Counted from the first letter of the stretch, positions 35,094 to 44,436 are shown. The stretch: DNA of 64,000 bases from Pedobacter psychrotolerans (GCF_004340665.1 NZ_SLWO01000004.1:434001-498000); one strand, 5' to 3'. The notes: generated from the sequence alone by a model not told the origin. A program made the numbers and translations.

Positions 35094-36035
35094 TTAGATT
35101 TTAAACAGGATACCCATCACTTGACTGGCAATGTGTACTGCGTCTTTCGAATAATTATAGACAGGTGAGGACTGCTGAATTTTCATTTCTTCAGGACTTA
35201 TTTTTGTGGCTTCAACCTTTTTAAAGCGATATATAATGGCCACATGCTCGTCTGTAGTATAAAAAACTTTCAGTTTCATTATTCCGCCTTTTTCATTGAT
35301 ATATAAGGGATTTAAGAAGTTAACTGATGATGGCATTTGATCTGAAGACCAAACCTCTATCTTAGCGACTGTAAGGGAATTAGATACCAATCGAGGGTTG
35401 TTTGCATTACCCGGATGCTTCAAGGTATAAATGCTTTTTTTGCAGGTAAAACCTGCGATGTTTTCAATAATAGGTGTCTTTTCTATTGTATAGTCTTCAC
35501 TGCGTATCGTAGATTGAATACCCGCTTTACCGAGTTCATTTTTTTGATAAGTGAAGGTGATTTTCTGGTTCTTATTATCCTGTGTACTGATAAAAAAGGT
35601 ACCGTGCCCAGACTTATCGTCCACCGTATTTTCGCCATGATAAGTTAAAGCGTCAAACTTCGCTGTTGCTTTACCTGGCTTTAGGAAAATGGATGATTTC
35701 CAGGGTAACAGCATAAGGTTGAGTAGCATCATGGGATTTTTATTACTGATGGACTCAAATTCCAGCTTTGTTTTAGGGCTTGATAATTTGATAGCATTTT
35801 CGAGCTGTTTACGGACATTTCCTTTTTTAGAATCTACACTTCGGAAAATTTCCCCCAATGATGTTCCAGGGGTGGTAATTTCGATTTCAATTTTACCTTC
35901 AGTAAACTTTTGCCGATTATCCTGAACAGTATTTTGATCATTATTTTTATCTAATACCTGTTTTTTATCAGCGTTAGGAGCTGTGCAGGAACTTATGGCC
36001 AACAAATAAAATGTCAACACAAATAGTTTTTTCAT
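35094..36035 (-). CDS. hypothetical lipoprotein
   Basis: 313 residues. Signal and lipobox LLAISSC, then a charged, unstructured linker (DKKQVLDKNNDQNTVQDNRQ). The body contains FTEGKIEIEITTPG, SSIFLKPGKATAKFDALTYH, IENIAGFTCKKSIYTL and VEVWSSD-like text (KIEVWSSDQMPSSVNFLNPL). The pattern of a cysteine in an AGFxCKK context followed by a W-S/T strand recalls DUF4412-like lipoproteins, but I cannot assign it firmly. It is probably co-transcribed with the OmpA-family lipoprotein downstream. Confidence 0.7.
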   Translation of the reverse strand: MKKLFVLTFYLLAISSCTAPNADKKQVLDKNNDQNTVQDNRQKFTEGKIEIEITTPGTSLGEIFRSVDSKKGNVRKQLENAIKLSSPKTKLEFESISNKNPMMLLNLMLLPWKSSIFLKPGKATAKFDALTYHGENTVDDKSGHGTFFISTQDNKNQKITFTYQKNELGKAGIQSTIRSEDYTIEKTPIIENIAGFTCKKSIYTLKHPGNANNPRLVSNSLTVAKIEVWSSDQMPSSVNFLNPLYINEKGGIMKLKVFYTTDEHVAIIYRFKKVEATKISPEEMKIQQSSPVYNYSKDAVHIASQVMGILFKI

Positions 36036-36337
36036 AACGTTTGGTTCATGCCTAATAGTGAAATAGCACTATAGTTAAAAGATATTCTATATAATTTTAA
36101 GTTGTATTCTGATCCTGACTGTCACTTTCAGTATCATATGCACAAAATTATTTCGGCAGCACGGGCCATACAATACCTGTTTACATGTAATTGTTTCTAC
36201 CGGTTTTTAGGTATTTTGTTCTTGTTGAATGTTTTCGAGCAACACTAATCGCTATAATTGCGGTGTACTATTATAGCTGTTTTGGGTTTATAATCGTAGC
36301 AAAATTTTCAGCAGCTCTATTTACTTAACTCATATAA
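36036..36337. other. non-coding divergent region
   Basis: 302 bases between the lipoprotein operon and the broken kinase. AT-rich; no clear promoter box, repeat or small frame. Confidence 0.4.
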
Positions 36338-37340
36338 ATGGCAAAAAAATATATACTTGTTCTTTTAATATTGCCGTTGTGCATCGCCTGGTGTAAAGCG
36401 CAGTTACCCTTAAACCAGGAATCATATGCAGACAGCCTGAATAAGAGCTTAAAGCTGAATGTATCTGACAGCACAAAGGCCAGGAAATTTTTTCTTTTAT
36501 CATATTATTACCACAATAAACATGAAGATCAGCAATCAAAGTGGTGTTTAGATAAGGGCCGGGAATTGGGTAACAAATACCCCTACCTGCAGGCCATTTC
36601 CTATTTTTACGAATCTATAGTATTCCTGGAAAGCGATACTTTAAAAAGCCAAAAAGCAAGAATTGAATTACCAGCAGGAACTGAAATACATGGTTCAGCA
36701 ATATCAGGTTAAACTAACGCGTGCGATGATTAATGGGCAGGATGAAGAGCGGAACAGGTTAGGCCGCGATTTGCACGACGGACTTGGTGGGATGCTTGCG
36801 GCTGTTAAAATAAACCTCTCGGGATGGTCTGCGAAGTCAAGTATGACCGATGATCAGGAATTGGGATCAATTGTGAATCGCCTGGATAATTCCATCACTG
36901 AATTGAGATCAATTGCAGGTAATCTGATGCCTGTTTCCTTACTTAAATTTGGCCTTGAAGTTTCTTTAAGAGATTTATCTGAGTCATTTATGTCAGATAG
37001 CTTAGTGATTGATTTTCAATGCCTTGACGTAATTGATGGTTTGCCTGTTGATCAGCAGATGACCATCTATCGTATCGTACAGGAGCTATTAAATAATGTT
37101 GCAAAGCATTCAAAAGCAAAAAATGTGTTGTTGCAATGTAGCCTGTCCCTGAATAATTTTATGATTACTATTGAGGATGATGGTGTAGGCTTTGATATGG
37201 AAAGCTTGAAAGAAAAGAAAGGAATGGGGATCAGTAATATCAAGACACGGGTAGCCTATTTGGATGGAAAATTTGATATCGTTTCAGGTAATAATGGACA
37301 GGGAACCCATGTTAACATAGAATTAAAAGTTTCCATTTAA
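36338..37340 (+). pseudogene. NarL-type sensor histidine kinase with internal deletion and frameshift
   Basis: ATG 36338 begins a signal peptide (LLILPLCIAWCKAQ) and one TPR-like stretch (ARKFFLLSYYYHNKHEDQQS) to about residue 105, after which the frame goes wrong and ends at 36712. From about 36663 another frame gives the cytoplasmic kinase: QQELKYMVQQYQVKLTRA, ERNRLGRDLHDGLGGMLAA (HisKA_3 H-box), then HATPase with QELLNNVAKHSKA, EDDGVGFD and KGMGISNIKTRV. The remaining TPR repeats, coiled coil and membrane helix (several hundred residues in intact relatives) are missing, so the break joins two distant parts. The kinase half could still be translated from TTG 36663 as a soluble fragment. No LuxR-type partner regulator is adjacent. 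Confidence 0.75.
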
Positions 37341-37449
37341 TTGTTTGTCAAAGCATTAAGAAAAGACTTGATAATTTCTTGTAAACTACCTATAAATCAG
37401 CAGATAAAAAGCCCTAAATAAAGGGATTTCATTTACCTAATCTATGCGA

Positions 37450-37457
37450 TAGTTTTG
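37450..37457 (+). promoter_or_regulatory. -7 box upstream of the small secreted protein gene
   Basis: TAGTTTTG matches TAnnTTTG and lies 25 bp before the ATG at 37483. The -33 element is not clear. Confidence 0.4.
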
Positions 37458-37482
37458 CACTGTACCTTATTAATCATAAACT

Positions 37483-37932
37483 ATGAAAAAGATCATGATC
37501 ATTTGCGCTGGCCTAATGTTATTCGGTTCAACATTAACAAAAGCCCAAGCCATTCTTGACAAAATCGACAGAGCGTCTGACAGAGCAGACCGTGCCGGCC
37601 GCACTGCCGACCGGACAAAAACTACCGGTGACAAAATAATGGGTTTGTTTGGAAAAAAGAAAGATGGTACATCTTCCGGAACCAGAACTACTGTAAAACT
37701 CAGTGGGGTTGATTTTGCAGCACTGAAAAGCCTCAATGAAAAACTCCAGGGGGTAAAAGGTATTGAAAGTACGAAAATGAAATACAGTACTTCAGGATCT
37801 TCGATTACACTTCAGCATTCAGGTACTACCTCGGACATCCTCAAAGCCTTGCAAAAAGCTTCACCTGTAATATTTGCGGAAAAGAATATAGATGGCATGG
37901 ATGATGGTGAGATCTCTGTTAAGCTAAAATAA
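37483..37932 (+). CDS. small secreted protein with a DRADRAGRTADR linker
   Basis: 149 residues. Signal peptide (MLFGSTLTKAQA), then a repetitive charged segment IDRASDRADRAGRTADRTK (residues 27-45), a K/G-rich linker, and a C-terminal domain (about 70-149) of alternating strands and helices: VDFAALKSLNEKLQGVKGIE, STKMKYSTSGSSITLQHSG, TTSDILKALQKASPVIF. The latter has a ferredoxin-like beta-alpha-beta pattern such as seen in small heavy-metal-associated or ACT-like folds, but without a CxxC. I do not recognise the family. It has its own promoter-like -7 box and stands alone. Confidence 0.65.
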   Translation: MKKIMIICAGLMLFGSTLTKAQAILDKIDRASDRADRAGRTADRTKTTGDKIMGLFGKKKDGTSSGTRTTVKLSGVDFAALKSLNEKLQGVKGIESTKMKYSTSGSSITLQHSGTTSDILKALQKASPVIFAEKNIDGMDDGEISVKLK

Positions 37933-38226
37933 AGATTTTTCATTCCTTATATATTCTATGAAAAATCTGAAATAAGAGTACAACTTGCAGTATTAGCTTT
38001 GGCAATACTTGGCTTGTCTCCAGCATATTATTGGATTTCCATCTAATTAAATCTATCAAAAGTTCAAAGAGTACATAATATTGAATATACTCTTTGAATA
38101 ATTGATTTAATTTTCTCTACACATTAAAGAAGTTGACAAATTTGATAGTATCGATAAATCTGCAATAAAATAGTTCGATGATTGTTCATGTTGAGTTCAC
38201 TAACAAAAAAAGCACTTCAAAAGTCA

Positions 38227-38472
38227 CTAAGGAGCGCTTTTTTCACACCTCTGACCTAAAATTTTTACCCATTTTTTCTCCGATTGCGTAATAGTGTCTA
38301 AATTATAAATAAGTGTTGACCATTTTGATGGATCAATATAGTCTTGGTTGATTACCAACTTTTCATGTACTCTAACATTAACCACTTTCATGTGTAAGCT
38401 AGCAGCTAAAGGGATAAAATCTATAGAAGACTTGATCGGCGCTGCGATGTTAGATAAAATGATTATGACCAC
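38227..38472 (-). pseudogene. C-terminal fragment resembling flavin reductase
   Basis: The frame reads SSIDFIPLAASLHMKVVNVR, VHEKLVINQDYIDPSKWSTL and IYN, then loses resemblance. This is the C-terminal pattern of FMN-binding split-barrel flavin reductases (a strand pair with V-N-V, then I-D-P-x-K and L-I-Y). The N-terminal FMN-binding part is absent on either side, so it is a remnant rather than a small gene. Confidence 0.45.
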
Positions 38473-38954
38473 TGGATACGTAGAGTACAGAATTCACGCA
38501 CTTTTATCATTACGTCAATAGGGAAAAACAACATATATGAAAGGCTAGAATTGGAAATTTAGTAGAATAACTTTCGGTAAATGATAATTTACTGTTTTGT
38601 TCACCACTAAACTTTTTCGACGGCCAGAGCCACAAGATCTACGATGAATTCCTGAAATCTACAAACATAATTTCTAACTTAATCCATCTGTTATTTTTAT
38701 ATAGTTGCTAATAAAATTTCACACTAGGTGTTCTGTTAATCCAAAAAATTTAATGGCTAATCATTTTGCTATCTTCGAGTTTATCTAAATAATAGCGGAT
38801 CAAAGCGCCTGCATTAGAAAAATAAATTCCAGATTAAATATTAATTATCATGGCAATTTATAGAAAAACACATTTTATTTTCAATTGCTAATAATACACT
38901 TTGACAAATATCAAGAAATGACAGGAAACCTATGTTTTGTAAATCTATGAATAC

Positions 38955-38962
38955 TATATTTG
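38955..38962 (+). promoter_or_regulatory. -7 box upstream of the unknown 39.1-kb gene
   Basis: TATATTTG, a perfect TAnnTTTG, with TTTG at 38936-38939 (15-bp spacing, slightly short). It lies 166 bp before the ATG at 39129. Confidence 0.35.
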
Positions 38963-39128
38963 CCGCAATAAAATATAAATTACCCAGCTATTCCGTTAAA
39001 TAGGCACCTTATATCAGTAGTTGTTTAACGTAAATTAAAACCATTTTTCACCAGAAAGGTGGATATGGAATTGAATTTACCATTAGATAAATAAGGTTAA
39101 ATATTACTAGATAGTGATTTCGAAGTCA

Positions 39129-39827
39129 ATGAAATTCATACCACAAACACCAGATCTCGATTTACTTGTTCCGTCTTCAGACACGGTCAAATTCAAAAGG
39201 GATAAATGGCTTGAAAATAGCTGGTTTCCGGATACCACAATCATAGTTAAGGCAAAATTCGAAAGCACTCATCCTTTCTTTGGGTTAATCAACCAGATTT
39301 CAATAAATGAATTTATTTTTCTGAAAACTTCGTTCCAGGCGATAAGTATGCAGGTGGATTACTTACATATAGAAATGGAAAAAATAAAGGATTTAGTTGG
39401 GAAACAAGTAAAGACACTAAAAAAGAGGCTGATACTTCTGCAGGAAATTTTATCAAAAATTGAAATAAACCACATAGGCATCAGCATAGAAGCGGTCAAA
39501 ACTTCAAATGAAATCTTAACTATCCAGTATGAAATAAATAATCTATACCACCATAAAAAATATAACCTCCTTTCCGACCGTTTATCCCGGGTTAGCATAA
39601 CTCCAATTGATACACTTGAGGAAAATGAACTAGCCAATTTGATTAGATTAGGCCTCCTGGAGAAAATACTACCTCCCTTTACCCAAAAAAGGGAAACCGA
39701 AACATCGGATAACGATAAAGCTATTGGCGCTGATCTAAATGTGAACCAAAGTATGTATGGTTACTCAAAACTTGGGCTAGCGTTCATGAAAGCATGTGAG
39801 CAAGAAAACCGTAGATTTAAGGAGTAA
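39129..39827 (+). CDS. unrecognised cytoplasmic protein
   Basis: 232 residues from ATG 39129 (an in-frame GTG lies 15 bases upstream). No signal peptide or membrane helix. The centre (about 85-165) is strongly helical and charged (EKIKDLVGKQVKTLKKRLIL, then LQEILSKIEI), probably a coiled coil. The C-terminus has LEENELANLIRLGLLEKILP, then MYGYSKLGLAFMKACEQENR, a pattern like the small winged helix that ends DUF4393/Abi-alpha-type proteins (rLGLI...LT..G..F..AC). That similarity is weak and by eye. It stands alone between a gene-poor region and a signalling gene. Confidence 0.6.
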   Translation: MKFIPQTPDLDLLVPSSDTVKFKRDKWLENSWFPDTTIIVKAKFESTHPFFGLINQISINEFIFLKTSFQAISMQVDYLHIEMEKIKDLVGKQVKTLKKRLILLQEILSKIEINHIGISIEAVKTSNEILTIQYEINNLYHHKKYNLLSDRLSRVSITPIDTLEENELANLIRLGLLEKILPPFTQKRETETSDNDKAIGADLNVNQSMYGYSKLGLAFMKACEQENRRFKE

Positions 39828-40037
39828 CTTCAGATATGAAATAATATTCATAATCCTGTGTTGAATTGATATTTGAGATTGCCCATGCCCTTTTAATGTT
39901 TTATAGGAAAAGGCATTAAATTCTTTGATAAATATATTTTTCAGGTAGAAAAACTTAGTGTTATGCTTCGCCTTGCATGGCTAAAGCATTCTAATCTAAC
40001 CATGTTATTTTTAGCAGAATTAAATTGGAAAACATGT

Positions 40038-40045
40038 TAACTTTG
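40038..40045 (+). promoter_or_regulatory. -7 box of the GAF/PAS protein gene
   Basis: TAACTTTG matches TAnnTTTG, 31 bp before the ATG at 40077. Confidence 0.45.
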
Positions 40046-40076
40046 TATTAATAAATTAACGTATTTATACTATCAT

Positions 40077-41165
40077 ATGAAATTTGGGAAAAATAGAGGT
40101 GATAAGTATCTCAACGAATTTAAAAACATAGACTTTTCCCAAACTGAAGAGTTTCAAACCATCATAGATCTGGCTATTGAAATCTCTGGTAAAAAAATCG
40201 CACTTGTAACTTTTCTGAATGAACAATATACATTAACTAAAGCTGACGATTACCAGGATATTGATCTTATAGCCCTTAAAAACACCTTCAATCACAAAAA
40301 ACAACAATCGCCTGATATATTCATCATTGAAGATACACAAAAAGATCAGCCGTTAGCTCATTACGCTGACGTGAAAGAAAGTAAAGATATTCGCTTTTAT
40401 GCTTATTTACCAATCCTCTCAAAAGATGGATACAAACTTGGCGAACTTTGTCTGTTTGATGCCTCTCCCGGAAATTTGTCGGAGCAACAGCGAAGAATGC
40501 TCAATATGCTTTCTAAACAGATCATCTACTTGATGGAAATGAAAAAAAGTCAAGAGCTGTTAGAAGAAGCGCTTGAGCGTACGGAGCGACAAAAATCTGC
40601 TTTAAAGCAAATTGCCTTTATTCAGTCCCATGAAATCCGGCATCCACTCACCACCATTATGTCTTTAGTTGATCTGGCTAACAAAGGTTCATTCACTTTC
40701 AATCAAAAATGGATTGCTATGCTATATGAGGCGGCAATAACGCTTGATGAACGCATCAGAGCCATTGTTGACGAAACTTACACGGAAAAAGACGTCAAGC
40801 TTGTTCGATTTAACAGGATGGTTCAAGAGATCGAAGATTATGCTATACTTCTTTTAGATGAAGACGGAAAGATAGAAAATTGGAATTTGGGTGCAGAATT
40901 GGTAAAGGGATATAAGCGAGGAGAAATTATTGGCAAAAATTTCAGTGTTTTTTATAGCCCGGAAGATGTTGCTAACGGCAAACCTCTTAGCCTTATTACT
41001 GAGGCAAAGAAACTTGGTAAGGCAAGAGATGAGGGGTGGCGGGTTCGTAAGAATGGGTCTCGTTTTTGGGCCAGCGTACTTATCACAGCAATCCACGATG
41101 TAAACGGCGGAGTAATTGGTTTCACCAAAGTGACAAAAGACCTTGGTGAGCCTGGTATCAGATAG
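40077..41165 (+). CDS. GAF - histidine-box - PAS protein lacking a kinase ATPase domain
   Basis: 362 residues, cytoplasmic. GAF domain residues about 20-150 (FQTIIDLAIEISGKKIALVT, DIRFYAYLPILSKDGYKLGE). A coiled coil (ELLEEALERTERQKSALKQI) leads to a dimerisation/phospho-acceptor segment FIQSHEIRHPLTTIMSLVDL with His185 in an SHEIRHP H-box. A PAS domain follows (about 250-350: YAILLLDEDGKIENWNLGAE, GYKRGEIIGKNFSVFY, NGSRFWASVLITAIHDVNG). It ends with VTKDLGEPGIR and has no HATPase_c domain. It could be phosphorylated by another kinase or serve as an adaptor. A single-domain response regulator follows 129 bp downstream. Confidence 0.85.
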   Translation: MKFGKNRGDKYLNEFKNIDFSQTEEFQTIIDLAIEISGKKIALVTFLNEQYTLTKADDYQDIDLIALKNTFNHKKQQSPDIFIIEDTQKDQPLAHYADVKESKDIRFYAYLPILSKDGYKLGELCLFDASPGNLSEQQRRMLNMLSKQIIYLMEMKKSQELLEEALERTERQKSALKQIAFIQSHEIRHPLTTIMSLVDLANKGSFTFNQKWIAMLYEAAITLDERIRAIVDETYTEKDVKLVRFNRMVQEIEDYAILLLDEDGKIENWNLGAELVKGYKRGEIIGKNFSVFYSPEDVANGKPLSLITEAKKLGKARDEGWRVRKNGSRFWASVLITAIHDVNGGVIGFTKVTKDLGEPGIR

Positions 41166-41294
41166 CAGGATTATTGGCTATCCTACTTAAAATCTATTTT
41201 ATAGACCAATTGTGAAGATGAGATCACGACAAACATTTTAATTATTAAAAAACAAATACTAAGCGGCAAAGGTTACTACATTAACCTTTAACAA

Positions 41295-41693
41295 ATGAAT
41301 AAAACTGTTTTAATGATTGATGATGACCCTTTTGCGTTATTTATTAATCAAGAAATCATACAACCTCTTATTATATCTGCCCCGAAAACATACTTTCTGG
41401 CTAAAGATGCATTGGAATTTTTGAAAGAAAATCACTCTAAAGATACACAGATTCTTATTTTTTTAGATTTAAATATGCCTGAAATGAATGGTTGGGAATT
41501 TCTGGATGAAATTGACAAATCTGATTTGAAGAAAAACATATATGTTGTCATTATTACTTCTTCAATAGATCAGCGGGATTACAAAAAAGCCCAGCAGTAT
41601 CCTAATGTAAGTGATTTTATAGTTAAACCCATCAACCAGCAGGTTATTAAAAACCTAGTGCAAAATCGGCAAATCTCTAATTTCTTCAAATAA
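41295..41693 (+). CDS. single-domain response regulator (CheY-like)
   Basis: 132 residues, one receiver domain. Asp9-Asp11 acidic pocket (LMIDDDPFAL), the phospho-acceptor Asp58 (IFLDLNMPEMNGWEFLDEI), Thr/Ser in VVIITSSIDQ, and Lys in FIVKPINQQ. No output domain, so it acts by protein interaction, as in phosphorelays. It follows the GAF/H-box/PAS gene, its likely partner. Confidence 0.9.
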   Translation: MNKTVLMIDDDPFALFINQEIIQPLIISAPKTYFLAKDALEFLKENHSKDTQILIFLDLNMPEMNGWEFLDEIDKSDLKKNIYVVIITSSIDQRDYKKAQQYPNVSDFIVKPINQQVIKNLVQNRQISNFFK

Positions 41694-41726
41694 GACCACT
41701 GATCTATTAATAAAATAGTTATTTAA

Positions 41727-43466
41727 CTATAATGAAACTGCAAGACCAATATTCCACCCAATCCAACTTCCAGAACTATTATTTCCATCATCGTATCCCT
41801 TTGTTATAGAAGCTTTTTGATCACGATAAACCGAAACATCATTGGACAATCCTTTCAAATAACTATAACCCGGTCCGGCAAAAACTTCTAGCCTGGATAA
41901 GACCTTCAATTGAATGAGCGCTTGTAGCCGGTAGATCAGATCTGCCGTTTTAAAATGATCTGGTGATAAGGATTGAATGGATCCTTCTGCGGCGATGTTA
42001 ACATTTTTGTTCAATAGAAATTCATGACCAAATCCCAATCCGAAAGTAAGTAATCGTGTAGTATCCGAAAAATTTCTACCTACAATCATTAAGGAATAGA
42101 ACTTTGCAGTTCCTGTTTTAAAGGCAATATTGGTATTGACCAGTTCATTGGAATAAAAATTAAACTTTCGGTAGCCATTCTTATAAAGGTTGATTAAACC
42201 AACACCTATACCTGAGGCAGAATCGGCCAGGTTCAGCAAGCCAAACTGAAAGCCATCCATCCTTTTGGCGTAATTCACCAGCCCTGAAATCTGCCCTCCT
42301 TTTAATCGATCACCGACTTTGTTTAGCATGCCTGCCAGTTGTAGCCCACTAATATTTTTACTGGTGTTAACGATTCCGGCCAGCTGTATGCCCTGAACCT
42401 TTTCCCTGGTAATGTTGTAAATGCCTGCAAGTTGTATTCCGTTAACATTCCCATCTACCCTATTTACAATGCCTGCTACTTGTATTCCATCGGTATTGAG
42501 TTTTACCCTATTATAAGTTCCTGATAACTGAAGAGCCTTTACTGAGCCGCCTACTACATTGAATAAGCCAGCGAACTGGATTTTTTTGATGTTACCCTTT
42601 GTTAAATTGAACAGCCCGGCAATCTCAAGGCCATTCGTTCCACCAGTATAACCTCCAAACACATTTAAGGAGACTTTATTGATGATGTTAGAACCCATAC
42701 TGCCATGAGAACTTAAACCCGGCACTAAAGATGCTTGAAAAGGGGTCTGAGCGAAAAAACCTGAAATATTCAGATCCTGTATTCTCTGCCTTGAGGACAA
42801 TAAAAAGCGCCAGATACCTTTCCCACTAAACGCATGCGAAAAAATAGCACTACTATCCTTATTGCGGTCTTTATATTTTGCAGGCTTTATGTTTACATCT
42901 GCCAGGAAAACCAGTGCGCTATCCCGGTAGTTCTCTTTACTGGCCGTTAAGATTACACCTTTTTGCTGGCCTTTAAACCGAAGTTTAAAATAACCATTTT
43001 GATCCGTAAGTGTGGATTGGAGTAAGTGCTTTTCGTAAACGCTGGCTTGTCTGACCATATTCCCGGTTCGCGTATCAATGACGAAGCCGCTAATCATATA
43101 TTCATTTTCAGTATTCTCAATCAGCGATGCCTGAATTGTCAGGCGGTTTTCGGCAGGGCGCAAAATAATATAACCAGCATCTTCCTTGTAATCCACTTTG
43201 CCGCTAAAAAGGCGATCCAAAACTTCCCGCACCTGAATGCCTTTTACGTCCATATCCACCAAGCTATCCTGACTGAACAAAATTCCATTATACGAAAAGT
43301 AAAATTCACCGGCTTTACTTATTAATTGTAAAATATCGCTGATGCGCTTCTTTTTTACATTTAATGTTACGGTTTTCGATAAATTCAACTGGTTATTTAC
43401 TTTGCCAGACTGGGCTGCGCAAAAGGTTGATAATAAAAGAAAAAAGGCAACTAATACGATCTTCAT
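41727..43466 (-). CDS. STN-domain protein with GIQLAGIxN surface repeats
   Basis: 579 residues. Signal peptide (LLSTFCAAQS). STN domain, residues about 33-105 (VKKKRISDILQLISKAGEFY, VDMDVKGIQVREVLDRLF), the domain that contacts FecR-type anti-sigma factors in TonB-dependent transducers. A carboxypeptidase D regulatory-like domain follows (about 124-195; ISGFVIDTRTGNMVRQASVY). Residues 279-431 are nine or ten repeats of 14-16 residues of the form (I/L)QxAGxxNxxxxxxxG, matching the LA_2272-type surface-repeat family, which probably folds as a beta-solenoid or barrel segment. The C-terminus (about 435-579) is beta-rich and ends in an aromatic/hydrophobic strand (WIGWNIGLAVSL), as in outer-membrane barrels. 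There is no TonB plug or receptor barrel. Its start overlaps the FecR stop by one base. Confidence 0.82.
   Translation of the reverse strand: MKIVLVAFFLLLSTFCAAQSGKVNNQLNLSKTVTLNVKKKRISDILQLISKAGEFYFSYNGILFSQDSLVDMDVKGIQVREVLDRLFSGKVDYKEDAGYIILRPAENRLTIQASLIENTENEYMISGFVIDTRTGNMVRQASVYEKHLLQSTLTDQNGYFKLRFKGQQKGVILTASKENYRDSALVFLADVNIKPAKYKDRNKDSSAIFSHAFSGKGIWRFLLSSRQRIQDLNISGFFAQTPFQASLVPGLSSHGSMGSNIINKVSLNVFGGYTGGTNGLEIAGLFNLTKGNIKKIQFAGLFNVVGGSVKALQLSGTYNRVKLNTDGIQVAGIVNRVDGNVNGIQLAGIYNITREKVQGIQLAGIVNTSKNISGLQLAGMLNKVGDRLKGGQISGLVNYAKRMDGFQFGLLNLADSASGIGVGLINLYKNGYRKFNFYSNELVNTNIAFKTGTAKFYSLMIVGRNFSDTTRLLTFGLGFGHEFLLNKNVNIAAEGSIQSLSPDHFKTADLIYRLQALIQLKVLSRLEVFAGPGYSYLKGLSNDVSVYRDQKASITKGYDDGNNSSGSWIGWNIGLAVSL
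42174..42632 (-). repeat. coding tandem repeat, ~48-bp units
   Basis: Encodes the 16-residue repeats at residues 279-431. Units are similar in protein (consensus IQLAGIxNxxxxxxxG) but diverged in DNA, so the array is old rather than a recent slippage product. Confidence 0.75.
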
Positions 43467-44419
43467 TAATCTTTGTAAGTGAGTAAAATCTCGTTTCCTT
43501 TACGAGATAATTTTAGATCTAATGTTTCACAGATCACCCGCAAATTTTCATTAACGGAGCCCAACTTTAATGTCGTGCTGATGCTCAGGTGCTTCACATG
43601 TTCGTCAAGTATGATATTGGTATTATAAGCTTCATTCAATGCATTTACTAATTTTAACAGGGCGATATTATTCGCCTGGAATACATGAGATCGGTAATAG
43701 TTGTACAGCTGATCGATACTTTGTTCCTTAATTAATTTTTTCATATTGCTGGTAACCAACATCCTCTCGCCATGGTAAAGGTTCAGTTCCTCATTACCAA
43801 GCCGCACCTTTACGATACCCGTTTCCACATTTAATTCAGTACTATTCTTAGCGTGCCTGATATTGAAAGAGGTACCCACTACCTCTACCATAAGCTGGTC
43901 AATATGGATGATAAAAGGGTGGGTTTTATCTTTGGCTACTTCAAAAAAGACATCACCCTTTTCCATATTTATTACCCTATTTTCCTTAAAATCAGATGCG
44001 TAACTAATTTTACTATGCTTATTCAGCGTGAGGACAGATCCATCAGGTAAATGATCATTACGCACCTGATTTAAAGCAGTTAATACGACATAATTATCCG
44101 GGCCATATGCATCGTACATTAGCCAGCAGCCAACAGCTACAACGAATACCGCAGCCACCTTTAACCATATAGTCTGGAGCTTCCAGGTCTTTATCTTTTC
44201 AGTGTTTTGATTTTCTCTTCTTTTCTTAAAGCTTTCCCATGCCTGATTTTCGTCCCTTTTCTTTCCATTTTTTAGGGTATCGCTTAACTGCCATATCGTT
44301 TTAAGCTGAGCAAAATATTTCTGATTAGCCTCAGCAGCATCAAGCCAATACCTAACTTGTTTATCTTCCTCCTCACTGCTTTCTTTCAGAAGAAATTTAG
44401 CCAATAGTTCATCATCCAT
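43466..44419 (-). CDS. FecR-family anti-sigma factor
   Basis: 317 residues. An N-terminal cytoplasmic DUF4880-type region (LLAKFLLKESSEEEDKQVRY) binds the sigma factor; one membrane helix lies near residues 87-104 (LKVAAVFVVAVGCWLMY); the periplasmic FecR domain follows (LPDGSVLTLNKHSKISYASD, GDVFFEVAKDKTHPFIIHID, VVGTSFNIRH), then a C-terminal STN-like/DUF4974 domain (NALNEAYNTNIILDEHVKHL). It transmits a surface signal to the ECF sigma factor encoded 17 bp upstream, and its stop overlaps the STN-repeat gene (TAATG). Confidence 0.92.
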   Translation of the reverse strand: MDDELLAKFLLKESSEEEDKQVRYWLDAAEANQKYFAQLKTIWQLSDTLKNGKKRDENQAWESFKKRRENQNTEKIKTWKLQTIWLKVAAVFVVAVGCWLMYDAYGPDNYVVLTALNQVRNDHLPDGSVLTLNKHSKISYASDFKENRVINMEKGDVFFEVAKDKTHPFIIHIDQLMVEVVGTSFNIRHAKNSTELNVETGIVKVRLGNEELNLYHGERMLVTSNMKKLIKEQSIDQLYNYYRSHVFQANNIALLKLVNALNEAYNTNIILDEHVKHLSISTTLKLGSVNENLRVICETLDLKLSRKGNEILLTYKD

Positions 44420-44436
44420 GCCTCTTATTCATTAGT

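Larger units (their letters stand above)
37933..39128. other. 1.2-kb low-coding region with gene fragments
   Basis: Apart from the fragment at 38227-38472 and a promoter-like box at 38955-38962, this stretch shows no gene. A short frame at about 37993-38046 encodes a hydrophobic helix (LAVLALAILGLSPAYYWIS) that may be a membrane-protein remnant. The 38.2-38.24 kb region has an A-rich/T-rich hairpin near an AGCGCTTTTTT run. Confidence 0.5.

Noticed and set aside
37993-38046. Short hydrophobic frame ending LGLSPAYYWISI
   Set aside because: May be the last helix of a lost membrane protein, but too short to name or to call a pseudogene.
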